Shown here piece after piece: positions 8,826-17,248 of a stretch of DNA of 64,000 nt. The notes under the pieces are model-generated. The model worked only from the letters and a program-made list of their open reading frames with translations, was not told where the DNA came from and searched no databases. Source of the stretch: Pedobacter sp. ok626 (GTDB lineage: Bacteria > Bacteroidota > Bacteroidia > Sphingobacteriales > Sphingobacteriaceae); the NCBI RefSeq assembly GCF_900100435.1, contig NZ_FNEX01000004.1, positions 62,001 to 126,000 of the forward strand, given 5' to 3'. Position 1 is the first letter of the stretch. Every line of letters begins with the position of its first letter. The position numbers and the translations under genes are program-made.

Positions 8826-9623
8826 ATGCAACGCAGTTTTACAGATCAGTTGGGTAATACCATTCAATTTAATTATCCGCCCAAAAGGATTGTTTCCTTA
8901 GTTCCATCTCAAACAGAGTTATTATTTGATTTAGGTTTGGATAAGGAGGTGGTTGGTTTGACTAAATTTTGCATTCATCCTGTAGGGAAATTTGCAGAAC
9001 GCACAAAAGTAGGGGGGACTAAGAAATTAAATATTGAACTGATCCGCAGTTTAAAGCCAGATTTGATCATTGGAAACAAAGAAGAGAATACGCAAGCTCA
9101 GATAGAGGAGCTGATGGAAGAGTTTCCGGTTTGGATGAGTGATATTTATAATTTGGAAGACGCTAAAAGTACAATAAATCAAATAGGAGCGTTAGTTGAT
9201 CGACAGCCTGAGGCCGCATATTTAAATCATTTAATCAATGCAGGATTTAGTGATTTACAGACATTAGCACTACAGCAAGGAATTGATAAAAAGGTAGCTT
9301 ATTTGATATGGAAGGATCCTTACATGCTGGCAGGGAGGAATACTTTTATTGATGATATTTTGACTTTAAACGGATTGCAAAATGTGATTAAGCAAAGTCG
9401 ATATCCTGAATTAGAGTTAAAAGAGCTCGTGATTTTAAAACCGGACCTGGTTTTTCTTTCTTCGGAGCCTTATCCTTTTAAAGAAAAGCATCTGCAAGAA
9501 ATTAGAGCTTTGATTCCCGATGCCAAGGTAATGCTTGTTGATGGCGAAATGTTTTCCTGGTATGGAAGTAGGCTAGTTAAAGCCGTTCAATATCTGTTTC
9601 AATTGCAAAAAGAATTATTGTAA
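8826..9623 (+). CDS. BtuF/TroA-type helical-backbone metal-receptor-like protein
   Basis: The 265-residue protein has the fold signature of vitamin B12 or iron-siderophore binding proteins: PKRIVSLVPSQTELLFDLG at the start, VGGTKKLNIELIRSLKPDLII for the first lobe, and the end of a second lobe with LKPDLVFLSSEP. No signal peptide or lipobox precedes the domain, which begins at residue 1, so a cytoplasmic location is likely unless the start is wrong. No permease or ATPase gene is next to it. Cobalamin or corrinoid binding is a possibility drawn from the family only. Confidence 0.75.
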   Translation: MQRSFTDQLGNTIQFNYPPKRIVSLVPSQTELLFDLGLDKEVVGLTKFCIHPVGKFAERTKVGGTKKLNIELIRSLKPDLIIGNKEENTQAQIEELMEEFPVWMSDIYNLEDAKSTINQIGALVDRQPEAAYLNHLINAGFSDLQTLALQQGIDKKVAYLIWKDPYMLAGRNTFIDDILTLNGLQNVIKQSRYPELELKELVILKPDLVFLSSEPYPFKEKHLQEIRALIPDAKVMLVDGEMFSWYGSRLVKAVQYLFQLQKELL

Positions 9624-9732
9624 AAATGGCTTCATAGCCTGCGTGTACTAAAAGCTGGAAAATAAAATTAAAAATATTTTTCCTGTAAACCAGTTGGTTA
9701 ACTAAAGCTGTTGAATATAATTCAGAAATCTT

Positions 9733-9762
9733 TTTGACTTATAAAAATAATATCTACATTTG
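9733..9762 (+). promoter_or_regulatory. Promoter of tRNA-Leu(TAG)
   Basis: A -33 TTTG (9733-9736) and a perfect -7 TACATTTG (9755-9762) are separated by 18 bases, the Bacteroidota sigma-A arrangement. The predicted start lies about 20 bases before the tRNA. Confidence 0.7.
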
Positions 9763-9788
9763 CAATCCCGAAAGGGGACATCCTAACT

Positions 9789-9870
9789 GCGGAAGTGGCG
9801 TAATTGGTAGCCGCACCAGACTTAGGATCTGGCGCTTCACGGCGTGGGGGTTCGAGTCCCTTCTTCCGCA
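9789..9870 (+). tRNA. tRNA-Leu (anticodon TAG)
   Basis: The 82-base type II tRNA folds by eye. Its acceptor arms are GCGGAAG and CTTCCGC with discriminator A, the anticodon stem is CCAGA/TCTGG around the loop CTTAGGA (anticodon TAG at 9823-9825), there is a long variable arm, and the T-arm has GGTTCGAGTCCC. The 3' CCA is not encoded. It reads the CUA codon family. Confidence 0.95.
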
Positions 9871-9878
9871 CAATGACT

Positions 9879-9906
9879 AAAGACAGCCCGAAAAGCTGTC
9901 TTTTTT
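9879..9906 (+). terminator. Rho-independent terminator of tRNA-Leu(TAG)
   Basis: A 9-bp stem AAAGACAGC / GCTGTCTTT with a 7-base loop is followed by a T-run, eight bases after the tRNA. Confidence 0.85.
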
Positions 9907-9978
9907 CTTTATGGGTATTTTTTAGCGGCTGGTCGGGCTGGGGAGAAAATTTGGTCTTGATCCTGAATTTAGTACAGC

Positions 9979-10809
9979 TTACTGATCAGGTGTCTTTTTT
10001 TTCTTCTTATTTAACTTCTTTCGTTTCTTTTTTTCGTTAAATACCATTGTACTCCATGTTTCCTGGATTTCGATTTCTCCCGGACAAAATGCTGCTTTTA
10101 ATACCGCTGACGGGCTTAGGTCTTTATTGTTAATCACCTCTTTACCGGCGAATGTTTTTTCCAAATAATATAAGCCCAGGGTAATTACAGACAGCGCACC
10201 GGGAGCCCCTTTAAAATTCAATTGTTGTGCAGGAACTGTAAAGGGCTGGTGGTTGAGCTCAATTTCAAAGGACTGTATTTCCTGAGTTTCATATCTGTCA
10301 TTGTTGAGGTCAAATAACGTTACGCAAAAAGCAACGATGCAATATCTGGCCTTTGTCGGAAATTTTAAATCTTTGGGAATCTGCATCTCCGGCAGCTCTA
10401 TGGTTACCTGTTGTTCGGAAAGGCTGACCATGGGTTGCGCAAATAAATAGTTTTTTACCGGCGATTCGGCGTGAAATTCAAAACCATTGAGACGGCTAAA
10501 GTAATCCTGACTGAAGTCGAAGACGTTATCTTTACCCGTAGAAGCTTTCTGGAGAATCTGATTGCATTCGCCGGTAAACCTTGAGATCATTCCCCCGTCC
10601 TTGAAACGTATAATGTTATCTGCACTAGCTCTTAAGTAAAATGCCAATGTACTTGCGCGTCCAAAAACAAAAGCCGCATCAAATGTTGCCTGTGTCATGT
10701 CTATTTGTTCCTTTTTAGACTTGCCTTGTACAATTTGTTTTTTGCCTTGTTTTCTAAATATAACATTCCCGGCAGCTCCGCGAATGAATTTACCATCAAT
10801 TGTGGCCAT
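9979..10809 (-). CDS. Hypothetical protein with basic tail, Bacteroidota-specific type
   Basis: I do not recognise a named domain in this 276-residue protein. It opens with MATIDGKFIRGAAGNVIF, a start resembling a group of Bacteroidota proteins of unknown function that begin with a short Gly-rich beta-hairpin-like segment. The body is mixed alpha/beta without signal peptide or membrane helices. The last 25 residues are extremely lysine-rich (KKKRKKLNKKKKK), suggesting contact with nucleic acid or another polyanion. It stands alone on the minus strand between a tRNA and trigger factor, and a promoter with an 11-bp iteron array lies upstream. Confidence 0.6.
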   Translation of the reverse strand: MATIDGKFIRGAAGNVIFRKQGKKQIVQGKSKKEQIDMTQATFDAAFVFGRASTLAFYLRASADNIIRFKDGGMISRFTGECNQILQKASTGKDNVFDFSQDYFSRLNGFEFHAESPVKNYLFAQPMVSLSEQQVTIELPEMQIPKDLKFPTKARYCIVAFCVTLFDLNNDRYETQEIQSFEIELNHQPFTVPAQQLNFKGAPGALSVITLGLYYLEKTFAGKEVINNKDLSPSAVLKAAFCPGEIEIQETWSTMVFNEKKKRKKLNKKKKKTPDQ

Positions 10810-10872
10810 AATGTTAATGAGTTAAGCGTGTGAATATAATAGGTTCGGTGTCGTCTCGATATAACTACATAT

Positions 10873-10903
10873 CAAATCTATATAATATTCATATTAAATC
10901 CAA
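10873..10903 (-). promoter_or_regulatory. Promoter of the 276-residue hypothetical gene
   Basis: Read on the minus strand, TTGG (10903-10900) and TAGATTTG (10880-10873) form a -33/-7 pair separated by 19 bases. The predicted start site is about 57 bases before the ATG at 10809. Confidence 0.5.
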
Positions 10904-10919
10904 GTATTTATATAAAAAT

Positions 10920-10963
10920 ATGGAGTTGACATGGACTTAACATGGACTTAGTATGGAGTCACT
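10920..10963. repeat. Four tandem 11-bp iterons
   Basis: Four head-to-tail copies of an 11-base unit follow each other without gaps: ATGGAGTTGAC, ATGGACTTAAC, ATGGACTTAGT and ATGGAGTCACT. The period is close to one helical turn. They lie 17 bases upstream of the -33 box of the minus-strand gene at 9979-10809, where an activator would bind. Confidence 0.8.
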
Positions 10964-11145
10964 ATTAGTAATGATGCCGAAAATCAACCGACTTCCTTAA
11001 ATCTCCATTGCGGATTGCAAGGGAATGTAGATGAATAGAGGTGTATTCGTGTGCAGGAGCCTCAATCTTGTGAAGAGGTATCTTATATGCATTTGGAGCA
11101 CTGAAGATCAGGCGATGTGCCGGCATAATATTTTAAATTATAGGC

Positions 11146-11174
11146 TTTGAAATCAACAAAAAAGCATATATTTG
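11146..11174 (+). promoter_or_regulatory. Promoter of tig
   Basis: TTTG (11146-11149) and TATATTTG (11167-11174) are separated by 17 bases, a very good Bacteroidota promoter. The predicted start leaves a leader of about 110 bases before the trigger-factor ATG. Confidence 0.75.
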
Positions 11175-11196
11175 CGCCCTCGAAAGGGAGATTTGA

Positions 11197-11222
11197 GCGG
11201 TAGATTGGATTTGATCTTCCGC
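11197..11222 (+). promoter_or_regulatory. Hairpin in the tig leader
   Basis: In the predicted 5' leader, GCGG-T-AGAT pairs with ATCT-T-CCGC around an 8-base loop, with a single T-T mismatch. A GC-rich CCCGGGGGA run followed by six T residues comes next (11241-11255). Together they could form a small attenuator, but no known leader family is recognised. Confidence 0.4.
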
Positions 11223-11289
11223 AGTAAACTTCCTCCGCAACCCGGGGGATTTTTTGTATATAGACATTAATAATTATTGATTCAGAAAG

Positions 11290-12636
11290 ATGAACATTAC
11301 ACAGGAAAAAATTAACGACTTAAACGCGGTTGTAAAAATTAAGATTGCGCCTGAAGATTATACTGAAAAAGTTGATAAAGCTATAAAAGAACAAGCTAAA
11401 AAAGCGACGCTTCCAGGTTTCCGTAAAGGAATGGTTCCTGCAGCCCACATCAAAAAGATGTACGGCAGAAGCATTCTTGTAGAAGAAATCAATAATTTGT
11501 TAAGTGAGACGTTAAACAAACACCTTACAGACAATAAAGTAGAAATTCTTGGTCAACCTTTACCTGTAATGGATGATTCTAAAGAATTCAAATGGGATAA
11601 CACAGACGAGTTTGAATTTGATTATGAATTAGGACTTGCTCCGGCAATTGATGTAACCATCACTTCTAAGGATAAGTTTACTCAATATAACGTTAAAGCT
11701 GATGCTGAAACGCTTGCTGCACGTATCAAAAATATCCGCAGAAGCTATGGCAAAATGACAAACCCGGAAGTTTCGGCAGAAGATGATGTCCTTTATGCAG
11801 AATTAGTACAACTTTCGGCAGATGGTTCAGTTTTTGAAGGTGGAATTACACAGACAGGATCTATTCGTTTAGATCAGGTTACAGATAAAAAGATTTTAAA
11901 ATCTTTAATCGGTTTAAAAAAGGATGATGTTGTAGAACTTGATGTTCAGAAAGCTTTTGATAAAAATGAGGTGATCATTGCCAAATTATTAAACATCAGC
12001 GAAGAAGATGCTAAAGATTTACAATCGAAATTCCAGGTAACGGTTAAAAATGTAAACCGTTTAGAGGAAGCTGATTTAAACCAGGAGTTCTTTGATAAAA
12101 TATTTGGTGAAGGTATAGTGACTGACGAGGCTGGTTTTACCGCTAAAATCACTGAGGAAATTGAAAGTATGTTTAAACAGGATGCTGATCGCAAACTGCA
12201 AAACGACATCTACACTAAACTGATTGAAAGTGTAAATATTGAATTACCTGATGCGTTTTTACGTAAGTGGTTAAAAGCTACTAACGAAAAATTAACCGAA
12301 GAGGAATTGGCTGAAGGTTATGATGATTTTGCTAAAAACCTGAAATGGACTTTAATCGAGAATAAATTGATTAAAGACAATAGCATCGAAATTAAATATG
12401 AAGATGTATTTCAGACAGCTAAACAACGTTTAGATGCCCAATTCAGAATGTATAGCCCAAGTCCAATGCCTGAAGATCAATTGGCACAGTATACGGCTAC
12501 TTTCTTGAAAGAGAAAGACAATGCAAACCGTATCTTTGATGAGGTGAAAGCGCTTAAAGTTTTCGAATACATTCAGTCAGTTGCTACTTTAGAACAAAAA
12601 GAAATAGCTTATAATAAATTTATAGAGTTAAAATAA
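11290..12636 (+). CDS. tig: Trigger factor
   Basis: The 448-residue ribosome-associated chaperone has the three usual parts: an N-terminal ribosome-binding domain with the signature LPGFRKGMVP near residues 41-50, a divergent FKBP-like middle domain (about 150-245), and a helical C-terminal chaperone domain. The middle domain lacks the well-conserved FKBP active-site pattern, as in many Bacteroidota homologues. It has its own promoter and a strong terminator, while clpP and clpX follow as a separate pair, the common bacterial tig-clpP-clpX order. Confidence 0.93.
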   Translation: MNITQEKINDLNAVVKIKIAPEDYTEKVDKAIKEQAKKATLPGFRKGMVPAAHIKKMYGRSILVEEINNLLSETLNKHLTDNKVEILGQPLPVMDDSKEFKWDNTDEFEFDYELGLAPAIDVTITSKDKFTQYNVKADAETLAARIKNIRRSYGKMTNPEVSAEDDVLYAELVQLSADGSVFEGGITQTGSIRLDQVTDKKILKSLIGLKKDDVVELDVQKAFDKNEVIIAKLLNISEEDAKDLQSKFQVTVKNVNRLEEADLNQEFFDKIFGEGIVTDEAGFTAKITEEIESMFKQDADRKLQNDIYTKLIESVNIELPDAFLRKWLKATNEKLTEEELAEGYDDFAKNLKWTLIENKLIKDNSIEIKYEDVFQTAKQRLDAQFRMYSPSPMPEDQLAQYTATFLKEKDNANRIFDEVKALKVFEYIQSVATLEQKEIAYNKFIELK

Positions 12637-12681
12637 GCACCGTTTTTAACGGTAAAGTTTTAATTTTTAATAGAATAACAG

Positions 12682-12716
12682 ATAAGGCGGCTTTATTTAA
12701 GGCCGCCTTATTTATA
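12682..12716 (+). terminator. Rho-independent terminator of tig
   Basis: ATAAGGCGGC pairs with GCCGCCTTAT (10 bp) around a short loop, followed by a T-rich tail. It separates tig from clpP. Confidence 0.8.
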
Positions 12717-12851
12717 TAAAAGGGATTCAAATTTTACAATACCACAATAAATTACCAATTTAGTTTTATTAGTATTGGAGAATAAAAAAATACAGGATGG
12801 AGTTTTCCTATAAAAGAAACTACATTTTGATTAACATAACAATTACAAATC

Positions 12852-13544
12852 ATGAAGATAGATAAAGACGAATTTAGAAAATACGCAGTTAAACATCACC
12901 GCATTAATGGTTTAAATGTTGATCGTTATATTGGTGCAACCAACAATTCACCAAAAAGCATGACTCCTTATATTATTGAGGAACGTCAGCTGAATGTTGC
13001 TCAAATGGACGTGTTCTCGCGTTTGATGATGGATCGTATCATCTTTTTAGGTGATGCCATTTATGATGGAAATGCAAATATTATTCAGGCACAATTGTTG
13101 TTTTTACAATCAACGGATAACAATAGAGATATCCAGATTTATATCAACTCACCTGGCGGTTCGGTATATGCAGGTTTAGGTATTTATGATACCATGCAGT
13201 ATATCACACCGGATGTGGCTACTATCTGTACAGGTATGGCGGCATCTATGGGTGCAGTACTATTGGTTGCTGGTGCTAAAGGAAAACGTGCAGCATTGCC
13301 TCACTCACGTGTGATGATTCACCAACCTTCGGGTGGCGCACAAGGTGTTGCTTCGGATATGGAGATCAACCTGAGAGAGATGCTTAAATTGAAAAAAGAG
13401 TTATACGATATTATAGCAACCCATTCTGGGCAATCGTATGAGTGGGTAGAAAAGGCTTCAGACCGTGATTACTGGATGAAAGCTGACGAAGCAAAAGGCT
13501 TCGGAATGATTGATGAAGTGCTAGGTGCTAGCAACAAAGACTAA
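12852..13544 (+). CDS. clpP: ATP-dependent Clp protease proteolytic subunit
   Basis: The 230-residue serine peptidase forms the barrel of ClpXP. The catalytic triad is visible: S132 in GMAASMGAVL, H157 in RVMIHQPSGG and D206 in SDRDYWM, with the same spacing as in E. coli. The substrate-binding strand INSPGGSVYAGLGIYD is at 98-113. An N-terminal extension of about 35 residues precedes the mature core, as in other Bacteroidota ClpP, and is probably removed by self-processing. clpX starts 3 bases after the stop. Confidence 0.95.
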   Translation: MKIDKDEFRKYAVKHHRINGLNVDRYIGATNNSPKSMTPYIIEERQLNVAQMDVFSRLMMDRIIFLGDAIYDGNANIIQAQLLFLQSTDNNRDIQIYINSPGGSVYAGLGIYDTMQYITPDVATICTGMAASMGAVLLVAGAKGKRAALPHSRVMIHQPSGGAQGVASDMEINLREMLKLKKELYDIIATHSGQSYEWVEKASDRDYWMKADEAKGFGMIDEVLGASNKD

Positions 13545-13547
13545 AAA

Positions 13548-14789
13548 ATGGCAAAACAAAGTAAAGAATCTCGTTGTTCTTTTTGTGGTTCAGGTAAGCA
13601 GGATACTTTAATGCTTATTGAGGGACTGGATGCGTTTATCTGCGATAAATGTGTAACCCAGGCCAATCAGCTACTGGTACAAGAACTAGGGAATAAAAAA
13701 TCGAAACCTTTAGATACTTCGATTACATTATTGAAGCCACAGGAAATTAAGGCACATATTGATCAATATGTTATTGGTCAGGATGATGCTAAAAAAGTAC
13801 TTGCGGTAGCAGTGTATAATCACTATAAAAGGTTAGGTCAGAAGGTTGATAAAGGAGATGAAGTAGAGATCGAAAAGTCTAACATCATGCTTGTAGGTGA
13901 AACCGGTACCGGTAAAACCTTATTGGCAAAAACTATAGCTAAGATATTGCATGTGCCTTTTTGCATTTGCGATGCAACAGTACTTACTGAGGCGGGCTAT
14001 GTTGGTGAAGATGTGGAGAGTATTCTAACCCGTTTACTACAAGCTGCTGATTATGATGTGGCTTCTGCAGAACGTGGAATTGTATACATTGATGAAGTAG
14101 ATAAGGTTGCACGTAAAAGTGATAATCCTTCTATTACTCGTGATGTGTCAGGAGAAGGCGTACAACAGGCTCTGTTGAAGATTTTAGAGGGTACCGTAGT
14201 TAATGTTCCACCTCAAGGTGGTCGTAAACACCCAGATCAGAAAATGATCCCTGTGAACACCAATAATATCTTATTTATTTGTGGTGGTGCATTTGATGGT
14301 ATTGAACGTAAAATTGCCAACAGATTGCGTACCCAGGCAGTAGGGTATAAGGTTAAAAAAGATGATGCTGAGCTTGATCTTAAAAACTTGTACAAGTACA
14401 TTACACCTCAGGATTTGAAATCATTTGGTTTAATACCTGAGTTAATTGGTCGTGTGCCTGTTTTAACACACCTTAATCCATTGGATAAACAAGCTTTGCG
14501 CAATATTCTTACTGAACCTAAGAACTCTTTGTTCCGTCAGTATGTAAAATTGTTTGAACTGGAGAATGTGAAACTTTCATTTGATAATGATGTTTTAGAT
14601 TTTATAGTTGATAAAGCTATGGAATATAAACTAGGTGCAAGGGGACTACGTTCCATTTGCGAAGCCATTATGTTGGATGCCATGTTTGATATCCCTTCGG
14701 ATACGAGTGTCAAGGAATTGAACATTACACTCGATTATGCGGTGGAGAAATTTGAGAAGGCCGACTTTAAAAAGTTAAAAGCTGCTTAG
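13548..14789 (+). CDS. clpX: ATP-dependent Clp protease ATP-binding subunit ClpX
   Basis: This 413-residue AAA+ unfoldase feeds substrates to ClpP. It shows the N-terminal zinc finger (C10, C13, C32, C35), Walker A GETGTGKT (117-124), pore loop GYVG (150-153), Walker B IVYIDEVD (178-185) and the sensor stretch [19 protein letters not shown]. The ClpP-docking loop that is IGF in E. coli reads VGY here (RTQAVGYKV), keeping a hydrophobic-Gly-aromatic pattern. It is paired with clpP and ends before a strong terminator. Confidence 0.96.
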   Translation: MAKQSKESRCSFCGSGKQDTLMLIEGLDAFICDKCVTQANQLLVQELGNKKSKPLDTSITLLKPQEIKAHIDQYVIGQDDAKKVLAVAVYNHYKRLGQKVDKGDEVEIEKSNIMLVGETGTGKTLLAKTIAKILHVPFCICDATVLTEAGYVGEDVESILTRLLQAADYDVASAERGIVYIDEVDKVARKSDNPSITRDVSGEGVQQALLKILEGTVVNVPPQGGRKHPDQKMIPVNTNNILFICGGAFDGIERKIANRLRTQAVGYKVKKDDAELDLKNLYKYITPQDLKSFGLIPELIGRVPVLTHLNPLDKQALRNILTEPKNSLFRQYVKLFELENVKLSFDNDVLDFIVDKAMEYKLGARGLRSICEAIMLDAMFDIPSDTSVKELNITLDYAVEKFEKADFKKLKAA

Positions 14790-14795
14790 AAATTT

Positions 14796-14824
14796 AATCC
14801 CCGGTTTACCGGGGATTTTTTTTT
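14796..14824 (+). terminator. Rho-independent terminator of clpPX
   Basis: AATCCCCGG pairs with CCGGGGATT (9 bp, 4-base loop) and is followed by a run of nine T residues. Confidence 0.9.
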
Positions 14825-14851
14825 ATATTGTTATTTAAGAAAGGAGAATAT

Positions 14852-15715
14852 ATGAACGAAGAAAAAGATGTAAAGAAAGAGGAACAAGCTTCGGAAAAGA
14901 AAAAAAGAGTAAAGGAAGTAGAATCACCTGTAAGGAAAGGTTTGAAATCCAAAGAAGAGATTGTAAAGAACTGGTTGCCGAGATATACAGGTAGACCGCT
15001 AGAAGATTTTGGCCAGTATATATTGCTGACAAACTTTAGTAAATATGTGCAGATGTTCTCTGAATGGCATGACAATGCGCCAATAATGGGTATTGACAAA
15101 CCAATGCAGAGCGTAACAGCTAACGGGATTACTATTATAAATTTTGGAATGGGTAGTCCGCTAGCTGCGACTATGATGGATCTGCTTACTGCCATCCATC
15201 CCAAAGCAGTATTATTTTTAGGTAAATGTGGTGGACTGAAGAAGAAGAATCAGTTGGGTGATTTGATTTTGCCTATAGCCGCTATAAGAGGCGAGGGAAC
15301 CTCTAATGATTACCTACCAGCAGAAGTGCCGGCCCTGCCTGCTTTTGCGTTACAGAAGGCTATTTCGACCACTATACGTGATCATTCAAGAGATTACTGG
15401 ACGGGAACTTGTTATACCACTAATCGTAGAGTTTGGGAACACGATAAAACCTTTAAGAAATACCTTAAAAGTTTAAGGGCAATGGCTGTAGATATGGAAA
15501 CGGCAACTATTTTTACAACTGGCTTTGCGAATAAAATTCCAACAGGAGCTTTGTTATTGGTTTCAGACCAACCGATGATTCCTGAAGGGGTAAAAACAAC
15601 GGAAAGCGATAGTAATGTGACTTCAACTTATGTGGAAACACATCTTAAAATCGGGATTGATTCGTTGAAACAGTTAATCAATAATGGACTTACGGTTAAA
15701 CACCTACATTTTTAA
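14852..15715 (+). CDS. amn: AMP nucleosidase
   Basis: The 287-residue enzyme splits AMP into adenine and ribose-5-phosphate. It belongs to the PNP/UDP phosphorylase fold, with NFGMGSPLAATMMD, FLGKCGGLKKKNQLGDLILP and the C-terminal VDMETATIF and LLLVSDQPMIPEG segments typical of the short Bacteroidota AMP nucleosidase. The first 35 residues are a highly charged Lys/Glu tail. I chose the ATG at 14852, preceded by AAGGAG, over a TTG at 14828 without a ribosome site. Its TAA overlaps the stop of the opposite-strand SixA-like gene. Confidence 0.92.
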   Translation: MNEEKDVKKEEQASEKKKRVKEVESPVRKGLKSKEEIVKNWLPRYTGRPLEDFGQYILLTNFSKYVQMFSEWHDNAPIMGIDKPMQSVTANGITIINFGMGSPLAATMMDLLTAIHPKAVLFLGKCGGLKKKNQLGDLILPIAAIRGEGTSNDYLPAEVPALPAFALQKAISTTIRDHSRDYWTGTCYTTNRRVWEHDKTFKKYLKSLRAMAVDMETATIFTTGFANKIPTGALLLVSDQPMIPEGVKTTESDSNVTSTYVETHLKIGIDSLKQLINNGLTVKHLHF

Positions 15716-16215
15716 TCGTCGTTTAGACTTTTAGGGTAATCAAACTGGAGAAGCTTACCGGTATGGTGGCTTACCAGTGCCCAATCGTCAATCTCAAATT
15801 CTATCAATACTGTACCACAGGTTGGGATGTTATAGATATCTGCATCACTAAGGTCATTGGCCAAATCCGTGAATCCTGGATTGTGCCCAAAAACAGCAAT
15901 GTAGTCGTGCTTATTGCTGAAGTTATTGATCACTTTCAATAACGTTTTAATATTGGCTTCGTAAATTGAAGGATCCTCTTTTATTTGTTCTGTAGATTTT
16001 TTCCATGCCTGAGCAAAATGCTTAGCAGTGGTAATGGCTCTTAATGCCGGACTACTTACTATTTGTTGTGGGACAAGGTTTTTTTGAAGCAACCTTGCCG
16101 CCATTTCTGGTGCATTTCTGTGCCCCCTTGGGTTCAAAGGTCTGTCAAAATCTGCAAGATGGGCATTTCCCCATTCTGATTTACCATGTCTAACCAATAG
16201 AAGTTTTTTAGCCAT
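15712..16215 (-). CDS. Histidine phosphatase family protein (SixA-like)
   Basis: The 167-residue protein has the phosphohistidine-phosphatase motif LVRHGKSEWG near the N-terminus, an Arg/Asp pair in SSPALRAITTA, and the second catalytic His in VFGHNPGFTDLA. Size and the HNPG motif fit the SixA branch, known in E. coli for dephosphorylating phosphohistidine on HPt or PTS proteins. Its start overlaps the GT9 gene end by 8 bases, so it is the last gene of a minus-strand operon. An orphan HPt protein is encoded about 6 kb away; a link is speculative. Confidence 0.85.
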   Translation of the reverse strand: MAKKLLLVRHGKSEWGNAHLADFDRPLNPRGHRNAPEMAARLLQKNLVPQQIVSSPALRAITTAKHFAQAWKKSTEQIKEDPSIYEANIKTLLKVINNFSNKHDYIAVFGHNPGFTDLANDLSDADIYNIPTCGTVLIEFEIDDWALVSHHTGKLLQFDYPKSLNDD

Positions 16216-17248
16216 TGTCGAGTTTTTTTAATACTGTATTTATAACAACTGATTCTGATAAATTGTTCATGCAAGCAAAGTCTCCTCTATAACAAGGGAT
16301 ATTGCCATATATCGAGCAAGGTCTGCAATAAAGATCGATTTGTACTGCATCATTTATAGATTGACCGTAGCCTAAAAAACCGGCATAGGGATGGGTTGCA
16401 CCCCAAACAGAAACTACGGGGATGTTTTTTAATGATGCAAGGTGCATACCTGAAGAATCCATGCTAAGCATCACATCCAGGTTTGAAATGAGCTTCAGTT
16501 CATCCGCTAACTTGATTTTTTTTACAACAGATGTAATGTTTTTGTGCTGTTTCTCCCATTGAAGAGCGATTTGTTCTTCTTCTTCCGAGCCGCCAAAAAT
16601 AAAAAGTTGATGTCCTGCATTTGCCAAAGCGAGTAACACCGTTTCCATTTTAAGTAAAGGATAAACCTTTTGCTGATGTTGAGCAAAAGGGCTTATACCT
16701 ATCCATTTTTTTGCTTTTGGAAGCGGGGCAAAGGGAAATATTTCGTCTGGTAATGTATCTGGAGTGCGTTTTTCTAAGGAATTTTTAAGGACAAATGGAA
16801 AGCCTAGTGCTTTGAATACATCGGCGTAGCGATTTATTGTAGGTTTAAGCTGCTTGCACAGCTTATTTTCTTTACGAGTTAACTCCGTTTTTTCTTTTCG
16901 TCCTTTGTCAAGCACCGCGATTTTTATCCCTGCAAGTAGAAATAAATTGCGCAATACTTTACTTCTTAGGTTATTGTGTAGATCTGCAACGGCAGTGATA
17001 CCTTCTTTTCTAAGTGCAATAAACAGCTTAACTAATCCCAAAAAACCCTTATGCTTTACTTTCGGATCAAAGGGATAAAAACTTAGATTCGGAATGTCAT
17101 TAAAGAAAGGTTTAAATAAAGTCCGGCTAACCATTAGTAATTCTGTATCAGGATAGTCCCGTATAAATTCTTTTAATACGGGGGCTGTCATGGCTACATC
17201 TCCCATTGCAGAGAAACGAATTACCAATATTTTATTTCTGCCTGTCAT
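16208..17248 (-). CDS. Glycosyltransferase family 9 (heptosyltransferase-like)
   Basis: The 346-residue GT-B transferase resembles ADP-heptose:LPS heptosyltransferases: an N-terminal ILVIRFSAMGDVAMTAPVL, an acceptor-domain HNNLRS segment, and the C-terminal donor site SMDSSGMHLASLKNIPVVSVWGATHP. It would add a sugar, probably heptose or a relative, during lipopolysaccharide core assembly at the inner face of the cytoplasmic membrane. It overlaps DUF4254 by 4 bases at its start and SixA by 8 at its end, a tight three-gene unit. Confidence 0.88.
   Translation of the reverse strand: MTGRNKILVIRFSAMGDVAMTAPVLKEFIRDYPDTELLMVSRTLFKPFFNDIPNLSFYPFDPKVKHKGFLGLVKLFIALRKEGITAVADLHNNLRSKVLRNLFLLAGIKIAVLDKGRKEKTELTRKENKLCKQLKPTINRYADVFKALGFPFVLKNSLEKRTPDTLPDEIFPFAPLPKAKKWIGISPFAQHQQKVYPLLKMETVLLALANAGHQLFIFGGSEEEEQIALQWEKQHKNITSVVKKIKLADELKLISNLDVMLSMDSSGMHLASLKNIPVVSVWGATHPYAGFLGYGQSINDAVQIDLYCRPCSIYGNIPCYRGDFACMNNLSESVVINTVLKKLDNG

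Noticed and set aside
9804..10040. Plus-strand frame of 78 codons
   Set aside because: It starts inside tRNA-Leu(TAG), runs through the terminator and has no family resemblance.
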